From contig WHSZ01000029.1 in the NCBI GenBank assembly GCA_009379845.1, forward strand, positions 1-64,000: a stretch of 64,000 bases of DNA, written 5' to 3'. Source of the DNA: Pseudonocardiaceae bacterium (GTDB taxonomy: Bacteria > Actinomycetota > Actinomycetes > Mycobacteriales > Pseudonocardiaceae). The position numbers and the translations under genes are program-made. Shown one piece after another: positions 45,769-54,102 of the stretch. A model generated the notes under the pieces. It saw only the letters and a program-made list of their open reading frames with translations, did no database searches and was not told the origin of the DNA. The stretch's first letter is position 1, and every line of letters begins with the position of its first letter.

Positions 45769-46875
45769 ATGAACGAGCCCATGATCCGTTTCGACGCGGT
45801 CACCAAGAAGTTCGCGGAATCGGCTGAGCCGGCCGTTCATGAGCTGTCCCTCGATGTCGCGGAAGGTGAAATCGTCGTGCTGGTAGGGCCTTCGGGCTGC
45901 GGCAAGACGACCACGTTGCGAATGATCAATCGGCTCATCGAGCCGACCTCGGGAAAGATCACGGTCAACGGCGTGGATATTTCCACCACGCCCGCGCACG
46001 TTCTGCGGCGCGGTATCGGGTACGTCATCCAGCAGGTTGGACTGTTTCCACACCACACCATCCACCAGAACATCGCCGCCGTGCCGGACTTGCTGGGATG
46101 GGGCCGGGACGACGTACAGCGGCGGGTCACCGAGCTGCTGACACTGGTCGGCCTCGATCCGGATTGGGGAACTCGTTACCCCGCCGAGCTCTCCGGTGGG
46201 CAGCGGCAACGGGTCGGTGTCGCCCGCGCGCTGGCCGCCGATCCGGCCGTGCTGCTGATGGACGAGCCGTTCGGCGCGGTCGATCCGATCGTGCGTGCCC
46301 GCCTGCAACGCGAACTGCTCGCACTGCACAGGCAGGTACGCAAAACCATCGTGTTCGTCACGCACGACATGGACGAGGCGCTGCTGCTCGGCCACCGGGT
46401 CGCGGTGTTCAACACGGGCGGGGTGCTCGAGCAGTTGGCCACACCGGTGGAGCTGCTCGCCAGCCCGGCGAACGATTTCGTGGCCTCGTTCCTCGGTGAT
46501 GACCGCGCCCTGAAGCGGCTGGCGCTGCTCGGCATCGCCGAGGACACCCTGGCACGTGGCCCCGCCGTGCAGGCGGGCGAGGGCACCGACGCGGCACGGA
46601 AGGTGATGCGGGAACACGGCACCGAATGGGCGGTTGTGCTGGACGGCGAGCGGTTGCGCGGGCGGATCGATCTGCCGGCGCTGCGCGACGGTCATCCGGT
46701 CGGCGAGCAGGAGCTTCGCCCTGTCGAAACGATGGTGCGCCGGGACGGCAACCTGCGTGGCGCGCTCGACGCGATCGTGTCGTCGCCGGACCGCATGGTG
46801 GTGGTGCTCGGCGCCGACGACGTCTATCTCGGCATGCTGACGCTGGAAGGCCTGACCGCGGAGCTGGCTGGATGA
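45769..46875 (+). CDS. Quaternary-amine ABC importer, ATP-binding subunit
   Basis: A 368-aa ATPase of the ProV/OpuA/OpuC group. Walker A is GPSGCGKTTTLRMINRL near residue 38, the Q-loop region is GYVIQQVGLFPHHT, the signature is LSGGQRQRVGVARALA near 143 and Walker B is LLMDEPFGAVD near 163. Residues about 270–365 are a CBS-pair-like regulatory tail (DRMVVVLGADDVYLGMLTLE). CBS tails are typical of osmoprotectant and ergothioneine (EgtV-type) transporters. The ATG at 45769 fits the family N-terminus. The following permease overlaps it by 4 bp. Confidence 0.9.
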   Translation: MNEPMIRFDAVTKKFAESAEPAVHELSLDVAEGEIVVLVGPSGCGKTTTLRMINRLIEPTSGKITVNGVDISTTPAHVLRRGIGYVIQQVGLFPHHTIHQNIAAVPDLLGWGRDDVQRRVTELLTLVGLDPDWGTRYPAELSGGQRQRVGVARALAADPAVLLMDEPFGAVDPIVRARLQRELLALHRQVRKTIVFVTHDMDEALLLGHRVAVFNTGGVLEQLATPVELLASPANDFVASFLGDDRALKRLALLGIAEDTLARGPAVQAGEGTDAARKVMREHGTEWAVVLDGERLRGRIDLPALRDGHPVGEQELRPVETMVRRDGNLRGALDAIVSSPDRMVVVLGADDVYLGMLTLEGLTAELAG

Positions 46876-47558
46876 GCGGGCAACCGGACACCGTTGGCGA
46901 GCAGCGACCGCTGTTCGAGTGGGACTGGGTGGGCCGGAACATGGACCGGATCGGTGAACGCGTTGTCGAACACCTTGAACTGACCGGGGTCGCGGTGGCC
47001 TCCGGCGTGCTCATCGCGCTGGCGCTGGCCATGGTGTCGCTGCGCTGGCGCCGGCTGCACGCCGTGATCCTCGGTATCGGCGGGGTGCTCTACGCGATCC
47101 CGGCGCTCGCGGCTTTCGCGTTCCTTGTTCCGATCTTCGGTCTCTCGTTCCCGACCGCCGTCATCCCGTTGATCAGCTACACGATCCTGATTCTGGTGCG
47201 AAACATCGTCACCGGGATCGATCAGGTTCCGGGCGACGTACGGGAAGCCGCCCGCGGTATGGGCTTCACGCGCGCGAGGGTGTTCCGCAAGGTCGAGTTG
47301 CCGCTCGCCGTCCCGGTCATCGTGGCCGGCACCCGGATCTCCGCGGTGACCACCATCGGGCTGGTGACCGTGACCTCGATTCTCGGTGTCGGGGGTCTCG
47401 GGGCGTTCATCCTGCAGGGCTTTCGCACCTTGCCGATCTATCCGACGCCGATCGTCGTCGGTGTGGTGGCCTCCGTGCTGCTGGCGATCCTGGTCGATCT
47501 GGCGCTGCTGTTGACCGAGCGGGCGCTGACCCCGTGGGCGCGGCGGGGGAGTGCCTGA
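46872..47558 (+). CDS. Quaternary-amine ABC importer, permease subunit 1
   Basis: A 228-aa permease with about five or six transmembrane helices. The cytoplasmic EAA loop is VPGDVREAARGMGFTRARVF near residue 118, followed by ELPLAVPVIVAGTRIS. It resembles OpuCB/YehW/YehY-type choline and betaine permeases. The ATG overlaps the ATPase stop by 4 bp and its own stop overlaps the next ATG. Confidence 0.9.
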   Translation: MSGQPDTVGEQRPLFEWDWVGRNMDRIGERVVEHLELTGVAVASGVLIALALAMVSLRWRRLHAVILGIGGVLYAIPALAAFAFLVPIFGLSFPTAVIPLISYTILILVRNIVTGIDQVPGDVREAARGMGFTRARVFRKVELPLAVPVIVAGTRISAVTTIGLVTVTSILGVGGLGAFILQGFRTLPIYPTPIVVGVVASVLLAILVDLALLLTERALTPWARRGSA

Positions 47559-48277
47559 TGTCGATCTTTGACCAGCTGGTTTCCTGGCTGCGCGAGCCGA
47601 ACAGGTGGAGCTTCAGCCACCCGGACGGGCTGCCGTACCGGGTGATCGAGCACCTGCAGGTTTCGGTCACCGGACTGGTGCTCGCCGTGCTCATCGCCGT
47701 CCCGCTTGCCGTGGTGCTCGCGCACCACCGGAAGGGTGCGTTCCTGGCCAGCGCCGCGGTCAACATCGGCCGGGCCATCCCGTCATTCGGCCTCATCATC
47801 ATTTTCTGGTTGGCCGCGAGCCGAGCGAACATCGACACCACGTTCTGGCCGCTCACCCTGGCGATGACCGCTCTCGCGCTGCCCCCGCTTTTCACCAACT
47901 CGTACACCGGGGTGCAGATCGTCGATCCGGCCACCGTCGAGGCATCCCGCGGGGTCGGCTTCACCGAGATGCAGATCCTGCGAAGGGTCGAGATCCCGCT
48001 CGCGTTGCCGGTCATCCTGGCCGGCGCGCGGATCGCCTTCGTGCAAATCGTGGCCACCGTGGCGATCGGCGCGATCGTCAGCGACGGTGGTGGCCTTGGA
48101 CGTCCCATCGTGGACGGATTCGCCCAGGGCGCCACCGGCTACGGCGCGGTGCTCGCCGGTGGCATCGCCGTCGCTTTTCTCGCCCTGCTGTCCGAGGCGC
48201 TGTTCACCGTGCTGGAGCGCGCCGCGGTGCCCGCCGGAATCCGTCGCATGTCAGCGACGGCGATCGCACGTCGCTGA
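47558..48277 (+). CDS. Quaternary-amine ABC importer, permease subunit 2
   Basis: A 239-aa permease paralogous to the previous gene. The EAA loop is VDPATVEASRGVGFTEMQIL near residue 126, followed by EIPLALPVILAGARIAFVQI. The ATG is chosen because it shares one base with the upstream stop (TGATG). Two separate permeases plus a separate binding protein is the OpuC/OpuB layout, unlike EgtU, where permease and binding domain are fused. Confidence 0.9.
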   Translation: MSIFDQLVSWLREPNRWSFSHPDGLPYRVIEHLQVSVTGLVLAVLIAVPLAVVLAHHRKGAFLASAAVNIGRAIPSFGLIIIFWLAASRANIDTTFWPLTLAMTALALPPLFTNSYTGVQIVDPATVEASRGVGFTEMQILRRVEIPLALPVILAGARIAFVQIVATVAIGAIVSDGGGLGRPIVDGFAQGATGYGAVLAGGIAVAFLALLSEALFTVLERAAVPAGIRRMSATAIARR

Positions 48278-48330
48278 ACGGAGGAGAACGCAATCCCCAG
48301 CCCAAGTTCGTCCACATTGGAGTATCGGAT

Positions 48331-49242
48331 ATGTCTCTCGGCAAGGTTGCTCGCGCGGTAGCGGTGCTGGCGGTGTCCGCGCTGGCGTTCAGTGGTTGCG
48401 GTGGTGGAGAGGAGCAGGCCGCGGAGAAAGGCGGTCAGCCGATTACCGTGGCATCGTTCAACTTCACCGACAGCGTAATCATCGCGCAGGCCTACGCGTC
48501 GGCGCTGGAATCGGCCGGGTATCCGGTGACTCGCAAGATGGATCTCGGTGCCCGCGAGGTCGTCTATCCCGCGATGGAAAAGGGCGAACTGCAGCTGCTT
48601 CCGGAATACCTCGGTTCGGCACTGTCCAGCGGGTTCGGGATCGACCCGCCGACCGATCCGGAGAAGGCCACCAGCCAGCTCTCGGGCCAGTTCAGTAAGA
48701 AGGGGTTCACGGTGCTCCCGTACGCCGAAGCCCAGAACAACAACGAGCTGGTCACCACCAAGCAACTCGCCGGCCAGCGTGGCCTGAAGACCTACAGCGA
48801 CCTCGCCAAGCTCGACAAGGTCGTGCTCGCCGCACCACCGGAGTGCCGGGAGCGGGATACCTGCCTGAAGGGGTTGAAGGACATCTACGGTCTTGACAAC
48901 GTCGAGATGCGCAGCGTTCAGGAGGCGGCACCGCGCCTCGAGCAACTCAAGTCCGGCGACGTCAACCTGATCAGGTTGTTCTCCACCCAGCCGATTCTCG
49001 CCGACGACGGCCTGACGACGCTGAAGGACGACAAGACCATGCTCCCGCCGGAAAACGTGCTTCCGGTGATCAGCTCCGATGTGCTGAAGAAACGGGGTAA
49101 GGAACTCCAGAACACCATCGACGCGGTCACCGAGAAGCTGACCACGAAGGAACTGCTGGAACTGAACCGCCGCGTTGAGCAGGACGGCGAGGATCCGGCC
49201 GACGTGGCCAAGGACTGGCTCGAAGCGCGGAACATCTCCTGA
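48331..49242 (+). CDS. Quaternary-amine-binding lipoprotein of the ABC importer
   Basis: A 303-aa substrate-binding protein. The signal peptide has an FSGC lipobox with Cys23 as lipidated residue. The mature part begins PITVASFNFTDSVIIAQAYA and contains the family segment LLPEYLGSALSSGFG near residue 96 and AQNNNELVTTKQLA near 135, the OpuAC/OpuBC type that binds choline, betaines, carnitine or ergothioneine in an aromatic cage. A weak GGAG precedes the ATG. The ligand cannot be read from the sequence by eye. Confidence 0.88.
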   Translation: MSLGKVARAVAVLAVSALAFSGCGGGEEQAAEKGGQPITVASFNFTDSVIIAQAYASALESAGYPVTRKMDLGAREVVYPAMEKGELQLLPEYLGSALSSGFGIDPPTDPEKATSQLSGQFSKKGFTVLPYAEAQNNNELVTTKQLAGQRGLKTYSDLAKLDKVVLAAPPECRERDTCLKGLKDIYGLDNVEMRSVQEAAPRLEQLKSGDVNLIRLFSTQPILADDGLTTLKDDKTMLPPENVLPVISSDVLKKRGKELQNTIDAVTEKLTTKELLELNRRVEQDGEDPADVAKDWLEARNIS

Positions 49243-49249
49243 GGTCGAC

Positions 49250-50257
49250 ATGTCAGACGTATGGATGCGGTTCGTTTCCGGGCACGACATCGACCAGCTG
49301 AAGGTCACGAACGGCGACATCATCGACGCGGTCGAGGACGTGCTCGTCGACCACGGAAACGACCGGGTGGTGTTCGAGCCCCGAACCCACCTGGTCCCGG
49401 ACAACGGTGGCAAGGGGCACTTCAACGTGTTGCGCGGGCACCTGTCGGCCAAACAGGTCAGCGGCGTCAAGGTGGTCGGCGATTTCGTGGGCAACTATCA
49501 GCTCGGCCTGCCGAGCGAGATGGCGCTGATCCTGCTGCTGGACCCGGAAACCGGGATGCCGCGCGCGCTTGTGGACGGCACGATGATCACCGATGCGCGG
49601 ACCGGTGCGATGACCGCGGTCGGCGCGAAACACCTCGCCCGCAAGGGATCCGAGGTTCTCGGGCACATCGGCGCTCGTGGCACGGCGTGGTGGAACGTCG
49701 TGCTGCTCGACGAGTTGTTCGACTTCAGCGAGATCAGGGTGACGAGCAAACGCCCCGAATCCCGCGAGTCGTTCGCGGCGCGGCTGAGCGAACACCTCGG
49801 CAAGCCGGTACGTGCGGTGGCGAGCGCGGAGGAAACGCTGGATGGCGCGGACATCATGGTGGAGGCCTCCCGGCTGACCGAGCGGGCACCACTGGTGCGC
49901 ACCGGCTACATCCGGCCGGGAACGTTCGTCGTCCCGTACGGCACGATCAGCGCGGTGCAGATCGACCTGCTTGATCGGATCGACAAGATCGTGGTGGACA
50001 ACTGGCGCGAGTCGCTGTCCGGCGCGAGCCAGTTCGGTGCGCTACGCCCGCACATCGACGACGGCAGGCTCACCGAGGAGCGGCTGCACGCCGAGATCGG
50101 TCAGATCGTCGCGGGATCCAAGCCGGGGCGGGAGGATCCCGACGAGCGCATCCTGTTCTGGCACCGCGGGCTGTCCACAACGGACGTCGCGGTCGCGCAC
50201 ATGATCCTGCGAAGGGCCGAGAGCGCCGGGCTCGGCACCATGCTCCGGTATCGCTGA
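49250..50257 (+). CDS. Ornithine cyclodeaminase/mu-crystallin family protein
   Basis: A 335-aa NAD(P)-binding protein of the OCD/mu-crystallin family, whose members are cyclodeaminases, ketimine or imino-acid reductases and amino-acid dehydrogenases. The substrate half has VKVVGDFVGNYQLGLPSEMA and the Lys-containing AVGAKHLARKGSEV near residue 125. The nucleotide loop reads GHIGARGTAWWNVVLL near 138, in place of the common GAGxQA. The GARGTAWW loop indicates a specialised subfamily. Seven bases after the lipoprotein stop and nine before the lyase, so it is in the same operon and probably on the same pathway. Confidence 0.82.
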   Translation: MSDVWMRFVSGHDIDQLKVTNGDIIDAVEDVLVDHGNDRVVFEPRTHLVPDNGGKGHFNVLRGHLSAKQVSGVKVVGDFVGNYQLGLPSEMALILLLDPETGMPRALVDGTMITDARTGAMTAVGAKHLARKGSEVLGHIGARGTAWWNVVLLDELFDFSEIRVTSKRPESRESFAARLSEHLGKPVRAVASAEETLDGADIMVEASRLTERAPLVRTGYIRPGTFVVPYGTISAVQIDLLDRIDKIVVDNWRESLSGASQFGALRPHIDDGRLTEERLHAEIGQIVAGSKPGREDPDERILFWHRGLSTTDVAVAHMILRRAESAGLGTMLRYR

Positions 50258-50266
50258 AGGATCGAC

Positions 50267-51742
50267 ATGACCGCCGTGCACGTGAGGAGTCCGGACGATC
50301 TCGACCCCCCGGCCGTGCTGCGGGTCGCGGCGGGCGCGCCGATCACGCTGGATGCCGGCCTGCTCGACCGCGTTCGGGCCAACCGCGCCGAGGTACTGGC
50401 GGCGCTCGCGGCCGGCGGCCGGCCCGTCTACGGCGTGAACACCGGAATGGGACGGCTCGCCGAACGCACGTTGACCGAGCAGGAGCAAGCGCACCACCAG
50501 ACGGGTCTGCTGATCGCACGCGCGGTCGGCGGCCCACCGTGGCTGCCGGCTGCCGACGTGCGGGCGGTGCTGGCGGTACGGCTGCGGACCTTGCTGGCCG
50601 AGCAAACGGGCGTCGGGGCGGAGCTGTGCGAGTACCTCGCCGCCCGGCTGAGCGGCGGGTGGATTCCGGCGATCCCGAGGGACGGCGCAGGGTGCGCCGG
50701 GGAGATCATCCCGCTGTGCCATGCGTTTCAGACCTTCCTCGGGATGGGCACGGTGCTCGACGGCGGCGTGGCGCTAGCCGCGGACGATGCGCTGGAGCGA
50801 GAAGGCATTCCACCGGTCGCGCTTGGCCCGAAGGAAGGCGTGGCGCTGCTGCAGGGGTCGCCGGTCGCCACCATGCACGCGATCATGCGGGGGCCGGAGG
50901 CCGGCACGGTGCTCGGCCACCAGCTGTCCGCGGCCGCGTGCACCGTCGACGCGCTGGGGGCCCCGCGGGCAATCTACGATCCGCGTCTCGCCGCGGGCGC
51001 GGATGACGTGCTCGCCGGTGTGCTCGAGGAGTTGCGTGGCTACACGGCGGATGGTCACACGAGCGAGCACGTGCAGGCACCGGTGTCGGTGCGGGTGGCG
51101 CCGCAGGCGTTGGCCTACGCGACCAGGGCCCTCGATGAGCTGGCCGCCTCCGCTACCCGGATGCTCGGCGTGGTCACCGACTCGCCCGCGTTCCTGTCCG
51201 GGGCGTTCGTGTCCACCGGTGGGTACCACGCGATCGAACTGGGTCTGCGGATGGACGCGGCCACCGCGGCCCTGGTGCACCTCGCGGAGGGCAGCGTGCA
51301 GCGACTGCACCGGCTGCTCGACGAGCGGTTCACCGGCCTCAACCCGCAACTGGCCGTCGAACCGGGACCGCAGGTCGGCCTGGTGGTGATGCACAAGCGG
51401 GCGGCGGGGGAGTTGCACGCGTTGCGCCGGCTCGCCGCCCCTGCCGCACTTGGATCCGTGGACACCTCGGCGGGTCAGGAAGATCTGCAGGCCTTCGCCT
51501 GGGCGTCCGGGGAGCAACTGCGCGAGGCCGTCGAGCGGCTGCTGACGATCACCGCCTGCGAGCTGATCGCCGCCAGGCAGGCGATCGTGCTTCGCGGGGT
51601 GCCGGGGGCGCCCCGGCTGGCGCCGGTCCGCGAATTTGTCGCCGACGCCGTGCCACTGGTCACCACGGATCGCCCGCTTGGCCCGGAGATCCAGCGGCTG
51701 GTTGCCGCACTACGAACCCACGCCGCTGACGCCTCCCGGTAA
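50267..51742 (+). CDS. MIO-less aromatic ammonia-lyase homologue (ergothionase-like candidate)
   Basis: A 491-aa protein that follows the histidine/phenylalanine ammonia-lyase fold: YGVNTGMG near 55, GPKEGVALLQG near 187, QAPVSVRVAPQALA near 270, STGGYH near 316 and QEDLQAF near 404. The Ala-Ser-Gly that cyclises to the MIO electrophile is replaced by Cys143-Ala144-Gly145 (AGCAGEIIPLCH), so MIO cannot form in the usual way. By alignment from memory with Pseudomonas HAL, Tyr53, Gln277, Arg283 and Glu414 are kept (Tyr55, Gln270, Arg276, Glu405), while Asn195 becomes Gln196 and Tyr280 becomes Val273. Ergothionase, which eliminates trimethylamine from ergothioneine, is a known MIO-less member. 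The adjacent betaine importer supports a trimethylammonium substrate. It is not a canonical hutH. Confidence 0.8.
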   Translation: MTAVHVRSPDDLDPPAVLRVAAGAPITLDAGLLDRVRANRAEVLAALAAGGRPVYGVNTGMGRLAERTLTEQEQAHHQTGLLIARAVGGPPWLPAADVRAVLAVRLRTLLAEQTGVGAELCEYLAARLSGGWIPAIPRDGAGCAGEIIPLCHAFQTFLGMGTVLDGGVALAADDALEREGIPPVALGPKEGVALLQGSPVATMHAIMRGPEAGTVLGHQLSAAACTVDALGAPRAIYDPRLAAGADDVLAGVLEELRGYTADGHTSEHVQAPVSVRVAPQALAYATRALDELAASATRMLGVVTDSPAFLSGAFVSTGGYHAIELGLRMDAATAALVHLAEGSVQRLHRLLDERFTGLNPQLAVEPGPQVGLVVMHKRAAGELHALRRLAAPAALGSVDTSAGQEDLQAFAWASGEQLREAVERLLTITACELIAARQAIVLRGVPGAPRLAPVREFVADAVPLVTTDRPLGPEIQRLVAALRTHAADASR

Positions 51743-51766
51743 ACCCCAATATGGATGCAAATTGGG

Positions 51767-52210
51767 CTATAAGGCAACGGAACGGCCGGCGTAGGCGGGC
51801 GCGTTCTCCTCGAGTTCGCCCAGCCGGCGCGACACATGGTCGGGAAACGGCACCCCACGCCCCTGCTCGGTATCCACGTGCACGCCGAGGATCTCCTCGG
51901 TGGCGACGAGAACGCCGCCAACCGTCATCTCGTGGCATGCCCTGAGCTTCTTGGCGTCACTGCCGATGACCCGCGTGGTGATCGCGAGCTCAGCCCCGGC
52001 CGGCACCTCGCGCAGGTACCGGATATGCGCCTCGACGGTATACAGCGAGCATCGGGTACGGGCCCGGTATGCCTCGCCGAGCCACACCTGCTTCATCAGC
52101 GCGTCGGTGGCGAACCCGAACACCAGCACGTAGTACGCCTCGCTGAGGTGCCCGTTGTAGTCGATCCACTCTGGACGGATACGCTGCCGGAACTGAGCGA
52201 TCGCGGTCAT
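51767..52210 (-). CDS. cdhB: Betainyl-CoA thioesterase (hot-dog fold)
   Basis: A 147-aa 4-hydroxybenzoyl-CoA-thioesterase-like protein with the DYNGHLSEAYYVLVFGFATD motif near residue 17 and TVEAHIRYLREVPAGAELAI near 58. In carnitine catabolism it releases glycine betaine from betainyl-CoA; in some bacteria it is fused to carnitine dehydrogenase. Here it is separate but overlaps cdhA by 4 bp. Order cdhC–cdhA–cdhB matches Pseudomonas aeruginosa. Confidence 0.85.
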   Translation of the reverse strand: MTAIAQFRQRIRPEWIDYNGHLSEAYYVLVFGFATDALMKQVWLGEAYRARTRCSLYTVEAHIRYLREVPAGAELAITTRVIGSDAKKLRACHEMTVGGVLVATEEILGVHVDTEQGRGVPFPDHVSRRLGELEENAPAYAGRSVAL

Positions 52211-53169
52211 GATCGTCCGTTCCGGACACCGTGGACCGCACGCAGCACCGCGATCACCGCCCGATCGCGGTCCCGGACGAGCTCGTGGATGCTGCGCCCC
52301 TCGGCGGCTTCCGCGCACCCGCTCACCATGCGCTCGCGCAACTCCTCGGTGAGTTCCGGCGCTTCCAGCCGCGTCCACGGTGATCGCAACGACGGCCCGA
52401 AGTGATCCAGCATGTGTGCCATACCGCCCTCGCCACCGGCAAGGTGAAAGGTCAGGCATGGCCCGAGCAACGGCCAGCGCAGCCCCGGTCCTTCGGTGAT
52501 CGAGGCGTCGATCTGCTCGACGGTGGCTTCCCCGTTGGCGACCATGTGCAACGCCTCGCGCCAGATCGCCTCCTGCAGGCGGTTCGCGATGAATCCTGGC
52601 ACTTCGCGGTCCATAGTGATCACCGACTTGCCGGCAGCCTCGAAGAAGGCCGAAGCCCAGTCCACCGCCCACGGTTCGGTGTGCTTCCCGCCGACCACCT
52701 CGACCAGCGGGATCAGATACGGCGGGTTGAAGGGGTGCCCTACCACCAGCCGTTCCGGGTTGGCGCACTCGGTCTGCATCTCGGTCATCCCGTAACCCGA
52801 GGTGGACGACGAGATCACCACGCCCGGCGGCGTAGCCGCATCGATCCGGGCGAGCAGATCCCGTTTCACATCAAGGTTCTCAGGGACGCTTTCCTGCACG
52901 AACTCCGCGTCGGCGACCGCTTCGGGCAGGGTCGGTGCGACAGCGAGATTCTCGGCGGAGGCGTCCTCGGCCAACCCGAGTTCGGTCAGTGCGGGCCAGG
53001 CGGTATCCACCAGGCGCCGCAGCTTCGCTTCCGCGTCCGGCGCCGGATCCCACGCGGTGACGCGGTATCCGCGCGCCAGGAAAAGCGCGACCCAACCTCC
53101 GCCGATGACCCCGGCGCCGATGCAGGCGATTCGCCGTACCTCAGCAGGCGAGCCGGTGCGCTCGATCAA
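52207..53169 (-). CDS. cdhA: L-carnitine 3-dehydrogenase
   Basis: A 320-aa 3-hydroxyacyl-CoA-dehydrogenase-type enzyme. The NAD motif is CIGAGVIGGGWVALFLARGY near residue 16, then SSSTSGYGMTEMQ near 120, GHPFNPPYLIPLVEVVGG near 142 and EVPGFIANRLQEAIWREALH near 187. The GHPFNPPYL and NRLQEA segments are those of carnitine dehydrogenases, which oxidise L-carnitine to 3-dehydrocarnitine. The start is a TTG with GGAGG seven bases upstream, immediately after the cdhC stop. Placed between cdhC and cdhB. Confidence 0.88.
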   Translation of the reverse strand: MIERTGSPAEVRRIACIGAGVIGGGWVALFLARGYRVTAWDPAPDAEAKLRRLVDTAWPALTELGLAEDASAENLAVAPTLPEAVADAEFVQESVPENLDVKRDLLARIDAATPPGVVISSSTSGYGMTEMQTECANPERLVVGHPFNPPYLIPLVEVVGGKHTEPWAVDWASAFFEAAGKSVITMDREVPGFIANRLQEAIWREALHMVANGEATVEQIDASITEGPGLRWPLLGPCLTFHLAGGEGGMAHMLDHFGPSLRSPWTRLEAPELTEELRERMVSGCAEAAEGRSIHELVRDRDRAVIAVLRAVHGVRNGRS

Positions 53170-53170
53170 C

Positions 53171-54058
53171 TCATCCCCTCCGCTTCAAACCGAGCTTTTC
53201 CCTTGCCTGGTCGGGTGTGGCAACCGTCCCGCCCATTCCCTCCACGATGGTGACCGCCCGCTCGACCAGCTGCGCGTTGGTGGCCTTCACACCCTTGCTC
53301 AGATACAGGTTGTCCTCGAGGTCGACCCGCACCTGCCCGCCGAGCAGCGCCGATGCTGCCACCCAGGGGAACTGGTTGCGGCCGATGGCGAAGCTCGCCC
53401 AGTTAGCGTCGGCCGGCAACATATTCACCAGTGCCTGCAGCACCCCGAGATCGGCAGGGGCGCCGTACGGGATTCCCATGCACAGCTGGAAGAGCGGCGG
53501 CGAGTCGATCAGCCCCTCCTCGATGAGCTTGGTGGCGAACCACAGCTGCCCGCTGTCGAAGATCTCCAGCTCGGGCTTCACGCCGAGCTCCTGGATGCGT
53601 GCCGCGCCGGCGCGAAGCATGTCCGGTGTGCTGATGTACAGCTGGCTACCCTCGCCGAAGTTCAGCGACCCGCAGTCCATCGTGCAGATATCCGGTAGCA
53701 GCTCCTCGACATGGGGCAGCCGCTCGAGCCCGTTGACCAGGTCGGTGCCGTCCACCGGTTTGAGCGGATCTTCCTGATCGATGAACAGATCGCCGCCCAT
53801 ACCCGCGGTCAGGTTGATCACGACATCCACATCGGACTCGCGGAGCGTGCGAACCACTTCGCGATACAGCGGGACCTCGCGCGAACCTTGGCCCGTTTCG
53901 ATGTCCCGAACGTGGATGTGTACGACCGCCGCCCCGGCATTGGCCGCCTCGACCGCGGAGGTCGCGATCTGCTCCGGCGTCACCGGGACGTGCTCGCTCT
54001 TGCCGACGGTGTCGCCCGCACCGGTGAGTGCGGCTGTAATGATCACTTCCTGGTTCAT
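53171..54058 (-). CDS. cdhC: 3-dehydrocarnitine:acetyl-CoA transferase (BKACE, DUF849)
   Basis: A 295-aa beta-keto acid cleavage enzyme. It begins [20 protein letters not shown]; the zinc ligands are expected at His47 and His49 in VVHIHVRD, followed by NLTAGMGGD near 84 and a late [14 protein letters not shown] near 240. With carnitine dehydrogenase and thioesterase next to it, the reaction is dehydrocarnitine + acetyl-CoA to betainyl-CoA + acetoacetate. The ATG at 54058 gives the family N-terminus. The regulator lies 44 bp upstream on the same strand. Confidence 0.88.
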   Translation of the reverse strand: MNQEVIITAALTGAGDTVGKSEHVPVTPEQIATSAVEAANAGAAVVHIHVRDIETGQGSREVPLYREVVRTLRESDVDVVINLTAGMGGDLFIDQEDPLKPVDGTDLVNGLERLPHVEELLPDICTMDCGSLNFGEGSQLYISTPDMLRAGAARIQELGVKPELEIFDSGQLWFATKLIEEGLIDSPPLFQLCMGIPYGAPADLGVLQALVNMLPADANWASFAIGRNQFPWVAASALLGGQVRVDLEDNLYLSKGVKATNAQLVERAVTIVEGMGGTVATPDQAREKLGLKRRG

Positions 54059-54102
54059 GATTGCTGGGAACTTCCTTTCGCCGGGTACCGGCCCGAACGG
54101 TG

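Noticed and set aside
49250-50257. Annotation as a true ornithine cyclodeaminase making proline
   Set aside because: The nucleotide loop differs from the usual GAGxQA and the neighbours are a betaine importer and an MIO-less lyase, so only the family is claimed.
50267-51742. Annotation as histidine ammonia-lyase (hutH)
   Set aside because: The MIO-forming Ala-Ser-Gly is absent, two further active-site positions differ, and no other hut genes are nearby.
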